64,000 nucleotides of DNA from Acidobacteriota bacterium (GTDB taxonomy: Bacteria; Acidobacteriota; Terriglobia; Acidiferrales; UBA7541). Position 1 is the first letter of the stretch; each line of letters begins with the position of its first letter. The stretch is from assembly GCA_013289715.1 (NCBI GenBank), contig JABCZJ010000014.1, positions 79,553 to 143,552 on the forward strand, read 5' to 3'. Shown here piece by piece: positions 52,871 to 61,608 of this stretch. The position numbers and the translations under genes were made by a program. The notes beneath the pieces were generated by a model, which was given only the letters and a program-made list of their open reading frames with translations, was not told the DNA's origin and did no database searches.

Positions 52871-53545
52871 CTAGCGCGCGGGAACGTCGCTGGCAGGGCT
52901 CAACGGCAAAGGATCCTGCGTCGCACCCGAAGCCCAACACGCCGACTGGCGCACCGGCGCATACGAAAATCGGTGCAGAGGACTAGGCCCGTGTCGCCGC
53001 AACGCTTCCAGGTGCTCCGGCGTCCCGTAGCCTTTATGGTGCGCCAGCCCGTACAGAGGATACAAACGGTCGAATTCTTCCATGCGCCGGTCGCGTTCCG
53101 TCTTCGCCAGAATGGATGCCGCCGCAATCGAAACCGATCGCGCGTCCCCATGAATCAGCGCCTTCTGCTCGATCGGCAGATCAATCTCCATCGCATCCAG
53201 CAACAGATAATCCGGCAAGGGACTAAGCTGCGATACCGCAGCCATCATCGCCTGCCGGCTCGCCTGATAAATATTCCACGCATCAATCCGGCTCGCATCA
53301 ATTTCCGCCACGGCCCACGCCAAAGCGTGTTCGCGTATGCGCGGCGCCAGTTCCCACCGCCGCTCCGCCGTTAATTTCTTGGAATCGTCCAGGCCAACAA
53401 TCCGCCGTCGCGGATTCAGAATGACGGCGGCAGCCACCACCGGACCAAATAGCGACCCGCGCCCCGCTTCATCAATCCCCGCGACGCGCAGCCACCCACA
53501 CTGCCGCGCTTCGCGCTCATATCGCGAACAACAAAGTCTCCCCAT
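52871..53545 (-). CDS. rnhB: Ribonuclease HII
   Basis: Removes ribonucleotides from DNA-RNA hybrids. It has 224 residues, with GIDEAGRGSLFGPVVAAAVI near residue 23 carrying the catalytic Asp-Glu pair, DDSKKLTAERR, DYLLLDAMEIDLP with the third acidic residue, and SIAAASILAKTERDRRMEEF with the fourth. The tail past APVRQSA is not conserved. It belongs to the usual rpsP-rimM-trmD-rplS-rnhB order, but a PAS/hydrolase chimera and a VapBC pair lie between it and rplS. Confidence 0.96.
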   Translation of the reverse strand: MGRLCCSRYEREARQCGWLRVAGIDEAGRGSLFGPVVAAAVILNPRRRIVGLDDSKKLTAERRWELAPRIREHALAWAVAEIDASRIDAWNIYQASRQAMMAAVSQLSPLPDYLLLDAMEIDLPIEQKALIHGDARSVSIAAASILAKTERDRRMEEFDRLYPLYGLAHHKGYGTPEHLEALRRHGPSPLHRFSYAPVRQSACWASGATQDPLPLSPASDVPAR

Positions 53546-53615
53546 CGGCCCGCGATTTTAGCACAAGCTCGCAACACATCCGCGCCGACGTAGTGGATCA
53601 GTTTCCGACCGCACC

Positions 53616-54587
53616 TCATCGCAGTTGTTGCTGTAGAAATTCGTTGGTCCGCTCCTGGGCGAGCGCTGCCGCCGCAGCGTTGTAGTGCGCGCCATTGTGC
53701 CGGGAGAAGGCGTGATTCTGACCCGGGTAGCCGTAGACTGTCGCGTTGGGCTTGCTGGCAAGGGCCGCTTTGATCTCAGCTTGCGCAGGCTCGGAGATGA
53801 ACTCGTCTTCCTCCGCCAAGTGCATCAGCAGCGGCGCGTGAAGCCCATCGACCTCGCCCAGATATTTCGCAGTGTCGCCGCCGTGATAAGCGACCGCGGC
53901 ATCGACGCCGTAGCGCGCGGCTGTCAGAAAGACCCGATGCTCGAATTCGAATGGAACGCCCCGAGCGAGGGCAGCCTTTCGCTCGTTGCGAAATTTTTCC
54001 ACGTCCTCGGGATGAAAGATCCTTTCTCGAAAATTTGGCGCCATCACATCGTCAGCAGAAAGGCCCGTATAGTCGAGAGCGGCCCGATTGGCGTAGATCG
54101 GCAAACCCACCGGATCTTGGACAACCACTGCCTGCGGTATTGCGTCGGTAATCTGGCGAAGTTCGCGTTCGTCCTCACGCAGTTTCTCCTCCGTTTGCTT
54201 GAGGTTTTCGATGTCGGTACTCACCCCGTACCACATGGCGATCTTCCCAGTTTCGTCCTGGAATGGTTCGAAGCGAGTGAGAAACCAACGAAAGACGCCA
54301 TCATGCCGGCGCAGGCGCGCTTCAATGTCACCTGCTTCACCGGAGGGCAACCGTTGCCGCCATTTGTGCATTAATGACGGCAAGTCGTCCTGATGGATTG
54401 CAACCTGCCAGCCCCAGCGCTGTGATTCTCCTAGAGAAAGACCGGCGTATTCACGCCATCGTTGCTTTACGAACTCCACGGAGCCGTCCGAGTGAGTTGA
54501 CCACACAAATGCAGGAATTCTGTCAACGACCACGCGAATGGCCAGCGACGGTTCAGACCGCGAGGAGCCATCCCCTGATAGTGGCAT
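53616..54587 (-). CDS. Chimera of PAS domains and a truncated dienelactone hydrolase
   Basis: A 323-residue fusion. Residues 14-130 are a PAS/PAC unit (DRIPAFVWSTHSDGSVEFVK, GIAMW-type end), followed by a short coiled coil and a second PAS (AIPQAVVVQDPVGLPIYANR) to about 217. The sequence then passes directly into the last third of a dienelactone hydrolase: AARYGVDAAVAYHGG, LMHLAEEDEFI with Asp261, and YPGQNHAFSRHNG with His292. The N-terminal hydrolase half with the nucleophile Cys is absent, and so is any kinase after the PAS part. This looks like a deletion fusion of two genes and is probably inactive as an enzyme. Confidence 0.8.
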   Translation of the reverse strand: MPLSGDGSSRSEPSLAIRVVVDRIPAFVWSTHSDGSVEFVKQRWREYAGLSLGESQRWGWQVAIHQDDLPSLMHKWRQRLPSGEAGDIEARLRRHDGVFRWFLTRFEPFQDETGKIAMWYGVSTDIENLKQTEEKLREDERELRQITDAIPQAVVVQDPVGLPIYANRAALDYTGLSADDVMAPNFRERIFHPEDVEKFRNERKAALARGVPFEFEHRVFLTAARYGVDAAVAYHGGDTAKYLGEVDGLHAPLLMHLAEEDEFISEPAQAEIKAALASKPNATVYGYPGQNHAFSRHNGAHYNAAAAALAQERTNEFLQQQLR

Positions 54588-54729
54588 TGGCGGTTTATAG
54601 CCTCGAACACTGTTCCTGCTGCTTGGCAAGCGCGCCGTCGCGATGTGCCGCAGAGAAAAGGAAAAAACAAAAAAGCCCGCCACCTTCGGTCACCAGTTTT
54701 ACGAGGGAACCCTTCCTCGACAGGCGCGC

Positions 54730-55158
54730 TTACTTCTCGAGATTGCTTGGTTTGTGAAGCCGAATCGGAAGAATCTTCGCGTAATTCCTGAAGTCGGGAT
54801 CGGTCGTAAAGATATTCCATTCTCGTGCGAGCGCCGTGGCGCAAATCAAAACGTCCACTGGGGAAACGACCACGCCCTTCGTTCGACAATCATTGCTTGC
54901 TTTCGCGGCCGATTCATAATCTTGTGTTTGCAAAGGTTCGTCTGGAAAAACTTGAAGAGCCACCCTTAACTTCTCATACTGCGCATCTGTCTTAATCCCT
55001 GACAACAATTCCTGCCGTACAGGTCCAATCATGCGAACTCGTCCTTCCTTCGCGAGCTCGGATAGTTCCGTGACAACTGTCTGTTCGGCTTCGCTGAGGG
55101 CCGCCGGCTTCCGCCGGAGTGCCAACAACCACACAGGGGTATCGACAAGCGTATTCAT
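54730..55158 (-). CDS. vapC: VapC-type PIN-domain toxin, second module
   Basis: A 142-residue PIN ribonuclease. Acidic residues: D in NTLVDTPVWLLAL, E in VRQELLSGI, D in SPVDVLICATALA and D in TTDPDFRNYAKIL. It overlaps its antitoxin gene by 4 nt (ATGA). It is unlike the first VapC in length and motif context, so the two modules were acquired separately. Confidence 0.92.
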   Translation of the reverse strand: MNTLVDTPVWLLALRRKPAALSEAEQTVVTELSELAKEGRVRMIGPVRQELLSGIKTDAQYEKLRVALQVFPDEPLQTQDYESAAKASNDCRTKGVVVSPVDVLICATALAREWNIFTTDPDFRNYAKILPIRLHKPSNLEK

Positions 55159-55361
55159 TTGCGCTTTCGACTGCGCTCGCGCTTGTAGTCATAGCTGGGA
55201 TCGTAATCAACTGTTCCAAAGGAGGACACAATACTTGCTTGTTTTCGGCGGCGGATGTACTCCTCGAGCGCGGTCGTCACCGTGTCTTTCTTGGTTCGAT
55301 GATTCCCTAATTTTTGAGCTTCCAATATTAAGCGGTCGCCAATCGCGAGGTTAGTAGGCAT
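55155..55361 (-). CDS. vapB: VapB-family antitoxin, second module
   Basis: A 68-residue antitoxin starting MPTNLAIGDRLILEAQKLGN, with AGGAGG 8 nt upstream. The N-terminal strand and the helices HRTKKDTVTTALEEYIRRRK form the ribbon-helix-helix of the VapB/Arc-like group, unlike the AbrB type of the first module. The tail (DYDPSYDYKRERSRKRK) should bind the toxin. The frame is open upstream to 55565 but the ribosome site fixes this start. Confidence 0.9.
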   Translation of the reverse strand: MPTNLAIGDRLILEAQKLGNHRTKKDTVTTALEEYIRRRKQASIVSSFGTVDYDPSYDYKRERSRKRK

Positions 55362-55479
55362 CGGTATGCCTCCTACGATTCGTTCTACACGTAGCGGTGT
55401 GTAAGTCAATCTACCTAGCTGTGTGTAGAACTCCTCACCCGCAACCTGGTTCTTTCGCGACCCCGAACGCCCGAAAAAG

Positions 55480-55510
55480 AAAAAGCCCGCCCCGATTTCT
55501 CGGAGCGGGC
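55480..55510 (-). terminator. Terminator of rplS
   Basis: On the minus strand GCCCGCTCCGA-GAAA-TCGGGGCGGGC (one mismatch) is followed by TTTTTCTTTTT. It lies 18 nt after the rplS stop. Confidence 0.85.
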
Positions 55511-55527
55511 CAATCCAATCCCGGGTC

Positions 55528-55920
55528 CTACTTCGCGGCAGCCGCTGCTTCCACCTTCGGCGCATCCGGCCGTTCGGCGCGCTTAATCCGCGCAGCCTTG
55601 CCCTTGCGCTTCCGCAAATAATTCAGCTTCGCGCGCCGCACTCGACCCGCCTGCACGATCTCAATCGAGCTGATCATCGGCGAATGGACCGGAAAAATCC
55701 GCTCCACTCCAATTCCAAAACTCACGCGCCGCACCGTGAACGATTCGCCCAGCAACTCGCCGCGCCGGCTCATCACCACGCCCTCAAACGGCTGGATGCG
55801 CTCTTTGTCGCCCTCGCCTTCCTTCAGCCGCACATTAATCTTCACCGTATCGCCGGGACGGAAATTCGGATGATCCTTGCGAATTTGGGATTGCTGCGTT
55901 TTATGCACAATCGGATTCAT
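55528..55920 (-). CDS. rplS: Large ribosomal subunit protein bL19
   Basis: A 50S protein at the 30S-50S interface. It has 130 residues: FRPGDTVKINVRLKEGEGDK, RIQPFEGVVMSRRGELLGES, FTVRRVSFGIGVERIFPVHS and RVRRAKLNYLRKRKGKAARI are the conserved blocks. An Ala/Lys tail ends the protein. It usually follows trmD; here a plus-strand Ser/Thr kinase gene separates the two. Terminated by the hairpin at 55480-55510. Confidence 0.98.
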   Translation of the reverse strand: MNPIVHKTQQSQIRKDHPNFRPGDTVKINVRLKEGEGDKERIQPFEGVVMSRRGELLGESFTVRRVSFGIGVERIFPVHSPMISSIEIVQAGRVRRAKLNYLRKRKGKAARIKRAERPDAPKVEAAAAAK

Positions 55921-56044
55921 GACGTTATTTCCAGGCAGACCCGCTCAGGTGGGGCCAGCACACAGCGCACAATCTCCAATTCTAGCCTAATTACCTCGGT
56001 TTTCGCCACACCAAATTGCGAGGATGGGTCATAATCTCGCCGCA

Positions 56045-58729
56045 ATGGCGCTGACGCCGCATTCCCGAATAGGTCCCTACGAGATCATCTCGTTACTCGG
56101 TTCCGGTGGCATGGGCGAGGTCTATCGCGCTCACGACACCTCGCTCCAGCGAGAAGTCGCGCTCAAAGTTCTCCCTGATTCCGTCGCTGCGGACGCCGTG
56201 ACGATGGCCCGCTTTCAGCGCGAGGCTCAGCTGCTCGCTTCCTTGAACCACCCGCACATCGCCGCGATTTACGGTCTGGAAGGCTCGGGCGCCACGCGCG
56301 CCCTGGTGATGGAACTCGTCGAAGGCCCCACGCTCGCCGATCGCATCCGGCAAGGTCCGCTCGCGCTTGACGAAGCTCTGCCCATCGCCAGGCAAATCGC
56401 CGAAGCTCTGGAAGCTGCGCACGAGCGCGGCATCATTCATCGCGACCTGAAACCCGCAAACATAAAAGTCCGTCCGGACGGCGCCGTAAAAATTCTCGAT
56501 TTTGGTTTGGCCAAAGCCGTGGAGGGCGACTCGGCTTCGAGCGACATCCACAATTCTCCCACCATCAGCGCCATCGCTACCAAGGCCGGCGCAATTCTTG
56601 GCACCGCAGCCTACATGAGTCCGGAGCAAGCCAAAGCCAAGCTGCTCGATAAGCGCACGGACATCTGGTCGTTCGGCTGCGTTTTCTACGAAATGCTTAC
56701 GGCGAAGAAAGCGTTCGCAGGCGAGACCGTAACCGACGCGCTGGCTGCTATCCTTCGCTCCGAGCCCGATTGGGATTCACTCCCGCACGAAACGCCGCAA
56801 CAGATTCGCGGCCTCCTGAAACGCTGCCTGCAAAAAGAGCAGCGCCTCCGCCTCCGCGACATCGGTGATGCGCGCCTGGAAATCGAAGAAGCGCTGGCGC
56901 ATCCGCAACCCGATTCAGCCTCCACGCCGATTTCCCGTTTCACCGATGGCCGCACCGCCTGGGCCATCGCCGCGATCTTGCTGCTCTGCCTGGCAGCTGT
57001 CGTCGTTCGCGCCTGGTTCCGCCATCCGCAGCCTTCCACTCAGGCTGTTGCGCGATTGGAAATTTCCGTCCCACCACCGGATCAACTCACCGGGATGAGT
57101 TATGTGGAGATTGCAATTTCGCGCGACGGCACTCGCCTCGCCTACATAGCCCGCCATAACGGCGTGCCCATGCTCTTCATACGCGCGCTGGATCAGTCGG
57201 CCGCGTTTCCCGTTGCCGGTTCAGAGGGCGCCAACACTCCTTTCTTTTCTCCCGACGGAAATTGGGTGGGCTTTTTCCCCGCGGGAGGCTTGAAGAAAGC
57301 AGCGGCCAGCGGCGGCGCGCCCATATCCTTGACGAGCTTGCCGACTACCCGTGGCGCCAGTTGGGGACCGCACGAGACGATTGCCCTGACCCTGACGCCG
57401 GCAACCGGCTTGTCCGTTGTCTCCGCGGATGGCGGCGCCCCCGCTCCTCTCACCAAACTTGATCTGACGAAAGGCGAGGCGAGCCACCGCTGGCCCCAGT
57501 TCCTTCCCGATGGCGACACAGTCGTATTCACAGTGGGAAAGAGTAAAAATTGGGACGACGCCGAAATCGAGGTGCAATCGCTCAAGACAGGCGAGCACCA
57601 CACGCTCATCCAGGGCGGTACCTGCGCCCGTTATGTCCCCACGGGTGATCTGCTCTACGGTCACGGCGGCAAGCTGCTGTCGGTTCCCTTCGATTTGCGG
57701 CGCTTGCAGGTTACGGGACCGCCCGTAACGATTCTCGACGACGTGATGGAAGACGCCGAAAGCGGCGCCGTGCAGTTCTCCGCCTCCGACAACGGGACGT
57801 TGGTCTATCTACCCGGCGGGATACAGCGCACGGAGCATTCGCTGGTGTGGATCGACCGTGCAGGTCAGGCTAGCGAAATTGCCGCGCCGCCGCGCGCCTA
57901 TTGGGCGCCGCGAATCTCTCCCGACGGAACGCAAATCGCCACGGTGGTGGCCGAAGCCAACGACGAAATCTGGGTGCACGACATTTCGCGCAACACCTGG
58001 AAGCGCCTGACGTTTGAATCCAGCAACGTCATGCCCACCTGGTCCGCCGACAGCAAACGTGTAACTTTCGCGGGCAGCGTTGCAGGTGTGCAAGGGATTT
58101 TCTGGAAGCTCGCGGACGGCAGCGGCGAGGAACAACCCGTTCTCGAGTCGCCCAACATCGGCACGAGCCTTCCGATTCCATTGTCTTGGTCCCCCGACGG
58201 GAAAGCTCTCGCGTACGAAAGTTTCGAGCCTCAGACGGGACACCACATTCGTCTCTACTCTTCAGGAAGCGCTGATTCGTCGCGCTCCTTTATCAATTCG
58301 GCCGCGAATCAGGACGGCGCAAGGTTTTCTCCCAACGGCCGCTGGATCGCTTATGCCTCGGACGAATCCGGCCGCTTCGAAGTTTACGTTCAACCCTTCG
58401 CCGGCTCCGGCGGTAAATGGCAGATTTCCGGAGACGGCGGCTCGCAGCCCACATGGACGCGTAACGGCAAAGAGCTTTTCTATTACGGTAACGGGAAAAT
58501 GATGTCAGTGGATGTAAATACAGACGGCGATTTCTCCGCCGGAAATCCCAAGACACTCTTCGAAGCAAATTTCGATTTCCGTGGGAGCTATGTCCCGTCG
58601 TACGACGTCACGCCCGATGGAAAGAAATTCATCGCCGTTCGTTCCAGTAATTCCACCCCGGTCCCGGCGTCCATCCAGGTAATCCTGCACTGGTTCGGCG
58701 AAAGCACCCAGCGCAAGGAGCAGAAGTGA
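56045..58729 (+). CDS. Transmembrane Ser/Thr protein kinase with a TolB-like propeller
   Basis: An 894-residue kinase with all catalytic motifs: glycine loop LLGSGGMGEVYRA, K41 in VALKVL, HRDLKPANIK (H132-D134), DFGLAKA (D152) and SPEQAKAK. A membrane helix lies near 300-322 (WAIAAILLLCLAAVVVRAWF). The outside part (about 335-885) is a PD40/TolB beta-propeller with repeats such as FFSPDGNWVGFFPAGGLKKA, RISPDGTQIATVVAEANDEI and RFSPNGRWIAYASDESGRFE. The start MALTPHSRIGPYEII at 56045 is preceded by no strong ribosome site; an ATG at 56024 is possible. It probably senses an outside ligand. It lies between trmD and rplS. Confidence 0.95.
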   Translation: MALTPHSRIGPYEIISLLGSGGMGEVYRAHDTSLQREVALKVLPDSVAADAVTMARFQREAQLLASLNHPHIAAIYGLEGSGATRALVMELVEGPTLADRIRQGPLALDEALPIARQIAEALEAAHERGIIHRDLKPANIKVRPDGAVKILDFGLAKAVEGDSASSDIHNSPTISAIATKAGAILGTAAYMSPEQAKAKLLDKRTDIWSFGCVFYEMLTAKKAFAGETVTDALAAILRSEPDWDSLPHETPQQIRGLLKRCLQKEQRLRLRDIGDARLEIEEALAHPQPDSASTPISRFTDGRTAWAIAAILLLCLAAVVVRAWFRHPQPSTQAVARLEISVPPPDQLTGMSYVEIAISRDGTRLAYIARHNGVPMLFIRALDQSAAFPVAGSEGANTPFFSPDGNWVGFFPAGGLKKAAASGGAPISLTSLPTTRGASWGPHETIALTLTPATGLSVVSADGGAPAPLTKLDLTKGEASHRWPQFLPDGDTVVFTVGKSKNWDDAEIEVQSLKTGEHHTLIQGGTCARYVPTGDLLYGHGGKLLSVPFDLRRLQVTGPPVTILDDVMEDAESGAVQFSASDNGTLVYLPGGIQRTEHSLVWIDRAGQASEIAAPPRAYWAPRISPDGTQIATVVAEANDEIWVHDISRNTWKRLTFESSNVMPTWSADSKRVTFAGSVAGVQGIFWKLADGSGEEQPVLESPNIGTSLPIPLSWSPDGKALAYESFEPQTGHHIRLYSSGSADSSRSFINSAANQDGARFSPNGRWIAYASDESGRFEVYVQPFAGSGGKWQISGDGGSQPTWTRNGKELFYYGNGKMMSVDVNTDGDFSAGNPKTLFEANFDFRGSYVPSYDVTPDGKKFIAVRSSNSTPVPASIQVILHWFGESTQRKEQK

Positions 58730-58765
58730 GTCCGGCCGCACGCGCGAAATCGACGACGCTGCATC

Positions 58766-59620
58766 CTATCGCGGGTTTCGCACGCCACTGGTAATCTCAC
58801 CCAGCAATCGGCGATCCTCCGCGCCAAGCCCCGCCCCATCCAGCAGCTCGGGACGATTGCGCCAAGTCTTCTCCAATGCGCAACGCCGCCGCCACCTGCG
58901 AATCTCTTCGTGGTTTCCGCCCAGCAATATTTCCGGCACATCCCAGCCGCGAAACGAAGGTGGCCGCGTGTAATGCGGATAATCGAGAATGCCGCGATTG
59001 GTCGTCCGAATTTCGTTCGCACGAAGTGAGTCGTCCTGGCGTTGTAGGGGCACGGCATGCCGTGCCCGCTCACTGTGCGCCGCAACCTCGCTGAACGATT
59101 CATTCACGATCGAATCCTCATTCCCCAGCGCCCCCGGAATCAACCGCGTCACCGCATCCAAAATCATCGCCGCCGGCAATTCGCCACCCGACAATACGAA
59201 ATCCCCAATCGAAATCTCGTCGGTCGCCAAATGTTCCGCCACGCGCTCGTCCACGCCCTCATAACGCCCGCAGATCAAAACCACGCGCTCCAAACCCGCA
59301 AATCGTCGCGCCGTCTCCTGCTGAAACATTTTCCCCGCCGCCGAAAGCAACACAATCGCAGCGTTCCCACCCGCCGCACCAGCGTCGCCAACTCCCACCA
59401 GCGACTCTACAGCCTCAAACAGCGGCTCCGGCTTCATCACCATGCCCTCGCCGCCGCCAAACGGCCGGTCATCCACAGTCCGATGCCGGTCATGCGTAAA
59501 CGCGCGCAAATCATGCACGCAAGCTTCAATCAAGCCCGCCTCGCGCGCCCGCCGCACAATCCCATACTCCAGCGGCCCAGCGAAAAACTCCGGAAATATC
59601 GTAACAACGTCAAAACGCAT
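58766..59620 (-). CDS. trmD: tRNA (guanine-37-N1)-methyltransferase
   Basis: Methylates G37 of tRNAs that read CNN codons, preventing frameshifts. It has 284 residues from MRFDVVTIFPEFFAGPLEYG. The SPOUT knot blocks are present: GGGEGMVMKPEPLFEAV, LICGRYEGVDERVAEHLATD, SIGDFVLSGGELPAMILDAV and LGNEDSIVNESFSE. After that comes an unusual segment of about 25-30 residues, in part encoded by the palindrome at 59048-59067, before GILDYPHYTRPPSFRGWDVP resumes the family. The insertion lies in the flexible linker between the two domains, so activity may be kept. Downstream of rimM with 59 nt between them. Confidence 0.96.
   Translation of the reverse strand: MRFDVVTIFPEFFAGPLEYGIVRRAREAGLIEACVHDLRAFTHDRHRTVDDRPFGGGEGMVMKPEPLFEAVESLVGVGDAGAAGGNAAIVLLSAAGKMFQQETARRFAGLERVVLICGRYEGVDERVAEHLATDEISIGDFVLSGGELPAAMILDAVTRLIPGALGNEDSIVNESFSEVAAHSERARHAVPLQRQDDSLRANEIRTTNRGILDYPHYTRPPSFRGWDVPEILLGGNHEEIRRWRRRCALEKTWRNRPELLDGAGLGAEDRRLLGEITSGVRNPR
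59048..59067. repeat. Palindrome inside trmD
   Basis: GGGCACGGCA/TGCCGTGCCC, a perfect 20-bp palindrome preceded by GTAG, lies in the trmD linker. Palindromes of this type (GTAGGGGCACGGC...) are dispersed in many bacterial genomes. Confidence 0.85.
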
Positions 59621-59679
59621 CGCGCCTAATCCTACCGCAAACCGCAAACAAGCGCCCACGCCCTGGCTGGAACAGCACC

Positions 59680-60192
59680 CTACTCGAGGTTTAATTCGCG
59701 GAGTCCCTCAGGAAGCACCACCAGAATCCGTCGCGCCGCAGTATCCACGTCCACACAAATTTCCTGCGCCAAAGGAATCAGCAACTCTCCCCGCGCCGTA
59801 TCCACCACCAGATTAGGCGTACCCGAAATTTCGTCGCCATGAATTTCCACGTCGCGCACCAACCCCACCGAAGAGCCGCCTTTCTCATGCACCGCGCATC
59901 CCACCAGGTCGCTGATGTAATAACTCCCCGCCGGCAATTTCACGCGATCCGCCAAAGGGACCTGCACCTCCAGCCCCACCAATTTCCGCGCATCGTCCAC
60001 AGAATCGCTCGAAACAAAGTGAAAAATCACCTGCCCCCCGCGGCTGTGCGATAGCCAGCACTTGCGCACCTCAGCTCGTCGCGGCACACCTCGGCCATCC
60101 CATAATTCCACAGAAGATAAACGTGTGAGCCGTTCAGGAAAATCGGTAAGGATTTCCGCAGCCACTTCGCCGCGCACGCCGTGCGGCCGCAC
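59680..60192 (-). CDS. rimM: Ribosome maturation factor RimM
   Basis: Helps 16S rRNA processing and 30S head assembly by binding uS19. The visible part begins VRPHGVRGEVAAEILTDFPE with GTG 60192; later blocks are VGLEVQVPLADRVKLPAGSY, YISDLVGCAVHEKGG and LLIPLAQEICVDVDTAARRI. It has 170 residues. The family's first strand (SVTVARI) is encoded just upstream in the same frame, but no ATG, GTG or TTG lies between it and the khpA stop at 60243. The real start is therefore unresolved: possibly a non-standard codon near ACC ACG (60222-60227) after GGAG. Confidence 0.93.
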   Translation of the reverse strand: MRPHGVRGEVAAEILTDFPERLTRLSSVELWDGRGVPRRAEVRKCWLSHSRGGQVIFHFVSSDSVDDARKLVGLEVQVPLADRVKLPAGSYYISDLVGCAVHEKGGSSVGLVRDVEIHGDEISGTPNLVVDTARGELLIPLAQEICVDVDTAARRILVVLPEGLRELNLE

Positions 60193-60242
60193 AATTCGCG
60201 CTACCGTGACGCTTGCCGCCCGTGGTGTTTCCTGCGTGGTGA

Positions 60243-60473
60243 CTACTCCAGAATTTCCAGCGTGAACCGCTTCTTCAACTTCATCCCCGCGGCACCCAGC
60301 AACGTACGTATCGATTTCGCCGTGCGCCCTTGCCGCCCGATCACTTTTCCCAGGTCATCCGGCGCCACCCGCAATTCCAGCACCGTCACCTGCTCGCCTT
60401 CGATCGAATTTACCTGAACCTGTTCCGGATGGTCCACCAGAGCTTTCGCTATGTCCGTCACCAATTCCTTCAT
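60243..60473 (-). CDS. khpA: KH-domain RNA-binding protein KhpA
   Basis: A 76-residue single KH domain. The strand VTVLELRVAPDDLGKVIGRQ contains the GxxG-type loop (VIGRQGRTAKSIRTLLG). KhpA binds RNA, often with KhpB, and affects cell elongation and ribosome biogenesis. It lies between rpsP and rimM as in many bacteria. The stop overlaps the putative N-terminal coding part of rimM. Confidence 0.95.
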   Translation of the reverse strand: MKELVTDIAKALVDHPEQVQVNSIEGEQVTVLELRVAPDDLGKVIGRQGRTAKSIRTLLGAAGMKLKKRFTLEILE

Positions 60474-60572
60474 GAGTCCCCCCAGCAGGAAGAAGAGCCA
60501 GCGTAGTAGTAATTCACCCGGGAATTAACCCGAGTTCCATTATTTAGTCGCTGGGCCGAGGACTGGGACGTG

Positions 60573-60812
60573 TCAGGCAGGCTTGCGGTTACGCAAAAAA
60601 CTGCGCACTGTGTCGCTGGGCTGTGCGCCCTTGCCAATCCAATAATCCACTCGTTCGCGGTTCAGTTCCACCGCCGCGGGATTCTTCAGCGGGTCATAAG
60701 TGCCCACAATCTCCACGAACCGCCCGTTTCGCGGACGCGTCTTTTCCGTCACAATCACGCGATAAAACGGCCGTTTCTTCTTCCCAATCCGTGCCAGTCG
60801 AATCGTTAACAA
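60573..60812 (-). CDS. rpsP: Small ribosomal subunit protein bS16
   Basis: A 30S assembly protein of 79 residues: MLTIRLARIGKKKRPFYRVI, ARPRNGRFVEIVGTYDPLKN and VDYWIGKGAQPSDTVRSFLR. It leads the rpsP-khpA-rimM-trmD run. The 100-nt gap to khpA shows no terminator. ffh, often next to rpsP, is separated here by a HAD phosphatase gene. Confidence 0.98.
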   Translation of the reverse strand: MLTIRLARIGKKKRPFYRVIVTEKTRPRNGRFVEIVGTYDPLKNPAAVELNRERVDYWIGKGAQPSDTVRSFLRNRKPA

Positions 60813-60970
60813 AGCCTCATTCCTCCTGATTCAAATCCATACGCCAGAGCCAACCAGTATAGCGAACCAAGCCGGTTTCACCAAAGCCTTTGGTAGCATA
60901 GCAATCTCGCCTGTGCGCTTCCCGTTCAATGTCGCCACCCAGCGCCGTAGGTGCGACACAGGTTTTGTTA

Positions 60971-61564
60971 CTATTGCCGTTCCCAAGGCGGAGGCACCTT
61001 CACCGAAGCCATCCCCGCAGCCGTCGCCGCCTGAATCCCCAGATCCGTATCCTCAAACACCAAGCAGGCTGAAGGCGCCACTCCCAACCGCGCAGCCGCC
61101 AGCAGAAACGCCTCCGGATCCGGCTTGCTCTTTCGGTAATCCCCAGCGCACACCAGCGTCTTGAATCTATCCAGCAACTGCAGCGACCCGAGCGACGCAC
61201 AAACCGATTCCCGCGTGCCCCCGGACACAACCGCGAACGGAATCCGCCCGTGCTGCGCCTCGATATGCTCCATCACTTCCGGTATGGCCTTCAGCTGCGG
61301 CAGGAGCTCGAAGTAGAGATCTTCCTTGCGAGAGATCACGCCCGCAACCGGCATGTTCAACCCTTGTCTCTGGTTCAGCAGGGCAACGATCTCAGCCGTG
61401 GGAGTTCCGCCCCACGAATAAAAAAGCCGCTCCTCAAACGTGCAATTCCATTCCGCCAGCACTTTCCTCCACGCGACATAGTGCAGCGGCATCGAATCAA
61501 CGATGGTCCCGTCGCAGTCAAATAAATAGGCCCCAAACGGACCATCCGGCAATTTCAATTTCAT
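60971..61564 (-). CDS. HAD-superfamily phosphatase, beta-phosphoglucomutase-like
   Basis: A 197-residue hydrolase. Motif I is YLFDCDGTIVDSMPLHYVAW with the nucleophile Asp and the second Asp, motif II VVSGGTRES, motif III KSKPDPEAF and motif IV VFEDTDLGIQAATAAGM. The small helical cap between residues 20 and 90 is of the beta-PGM type. It could act as a sugar-phosphate phosphatase or mutase; the substrate cannot be read from sequence. It lies between ffh and rpsP with the same direction. Confidence 0.92.
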   Translation of the reverse strand: MKLKLPDGPFGAYLFDCDGTIVDSMPLHYVAWRKVLAEWNCTFEERLFYSWGGTPTAEIVALLNQRQGLNMPVAGVISRKEDLYFELLPQLKAIPEVMEHIEAQHGRIPFAVVSGGTRESVCASLGSLQLLDRFKTLVCAGDYRKSKPDPEAFLLAAARLGVAPSACLVFEDTDLGIQAATAAGMASVKVPPPWERQ

Positions 61565-61608
61565 GTGTTGTGCTGATTTGCCTTTCGTGGTTTTACCTGG
61601 ACAGCCTG

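Noticed and set aside
54655..54725. Intrinsic terminator after the second vapC
   Set aside because: There is a T run on the minus strand after GGCGGGC, but I could not find a stable stem before it.
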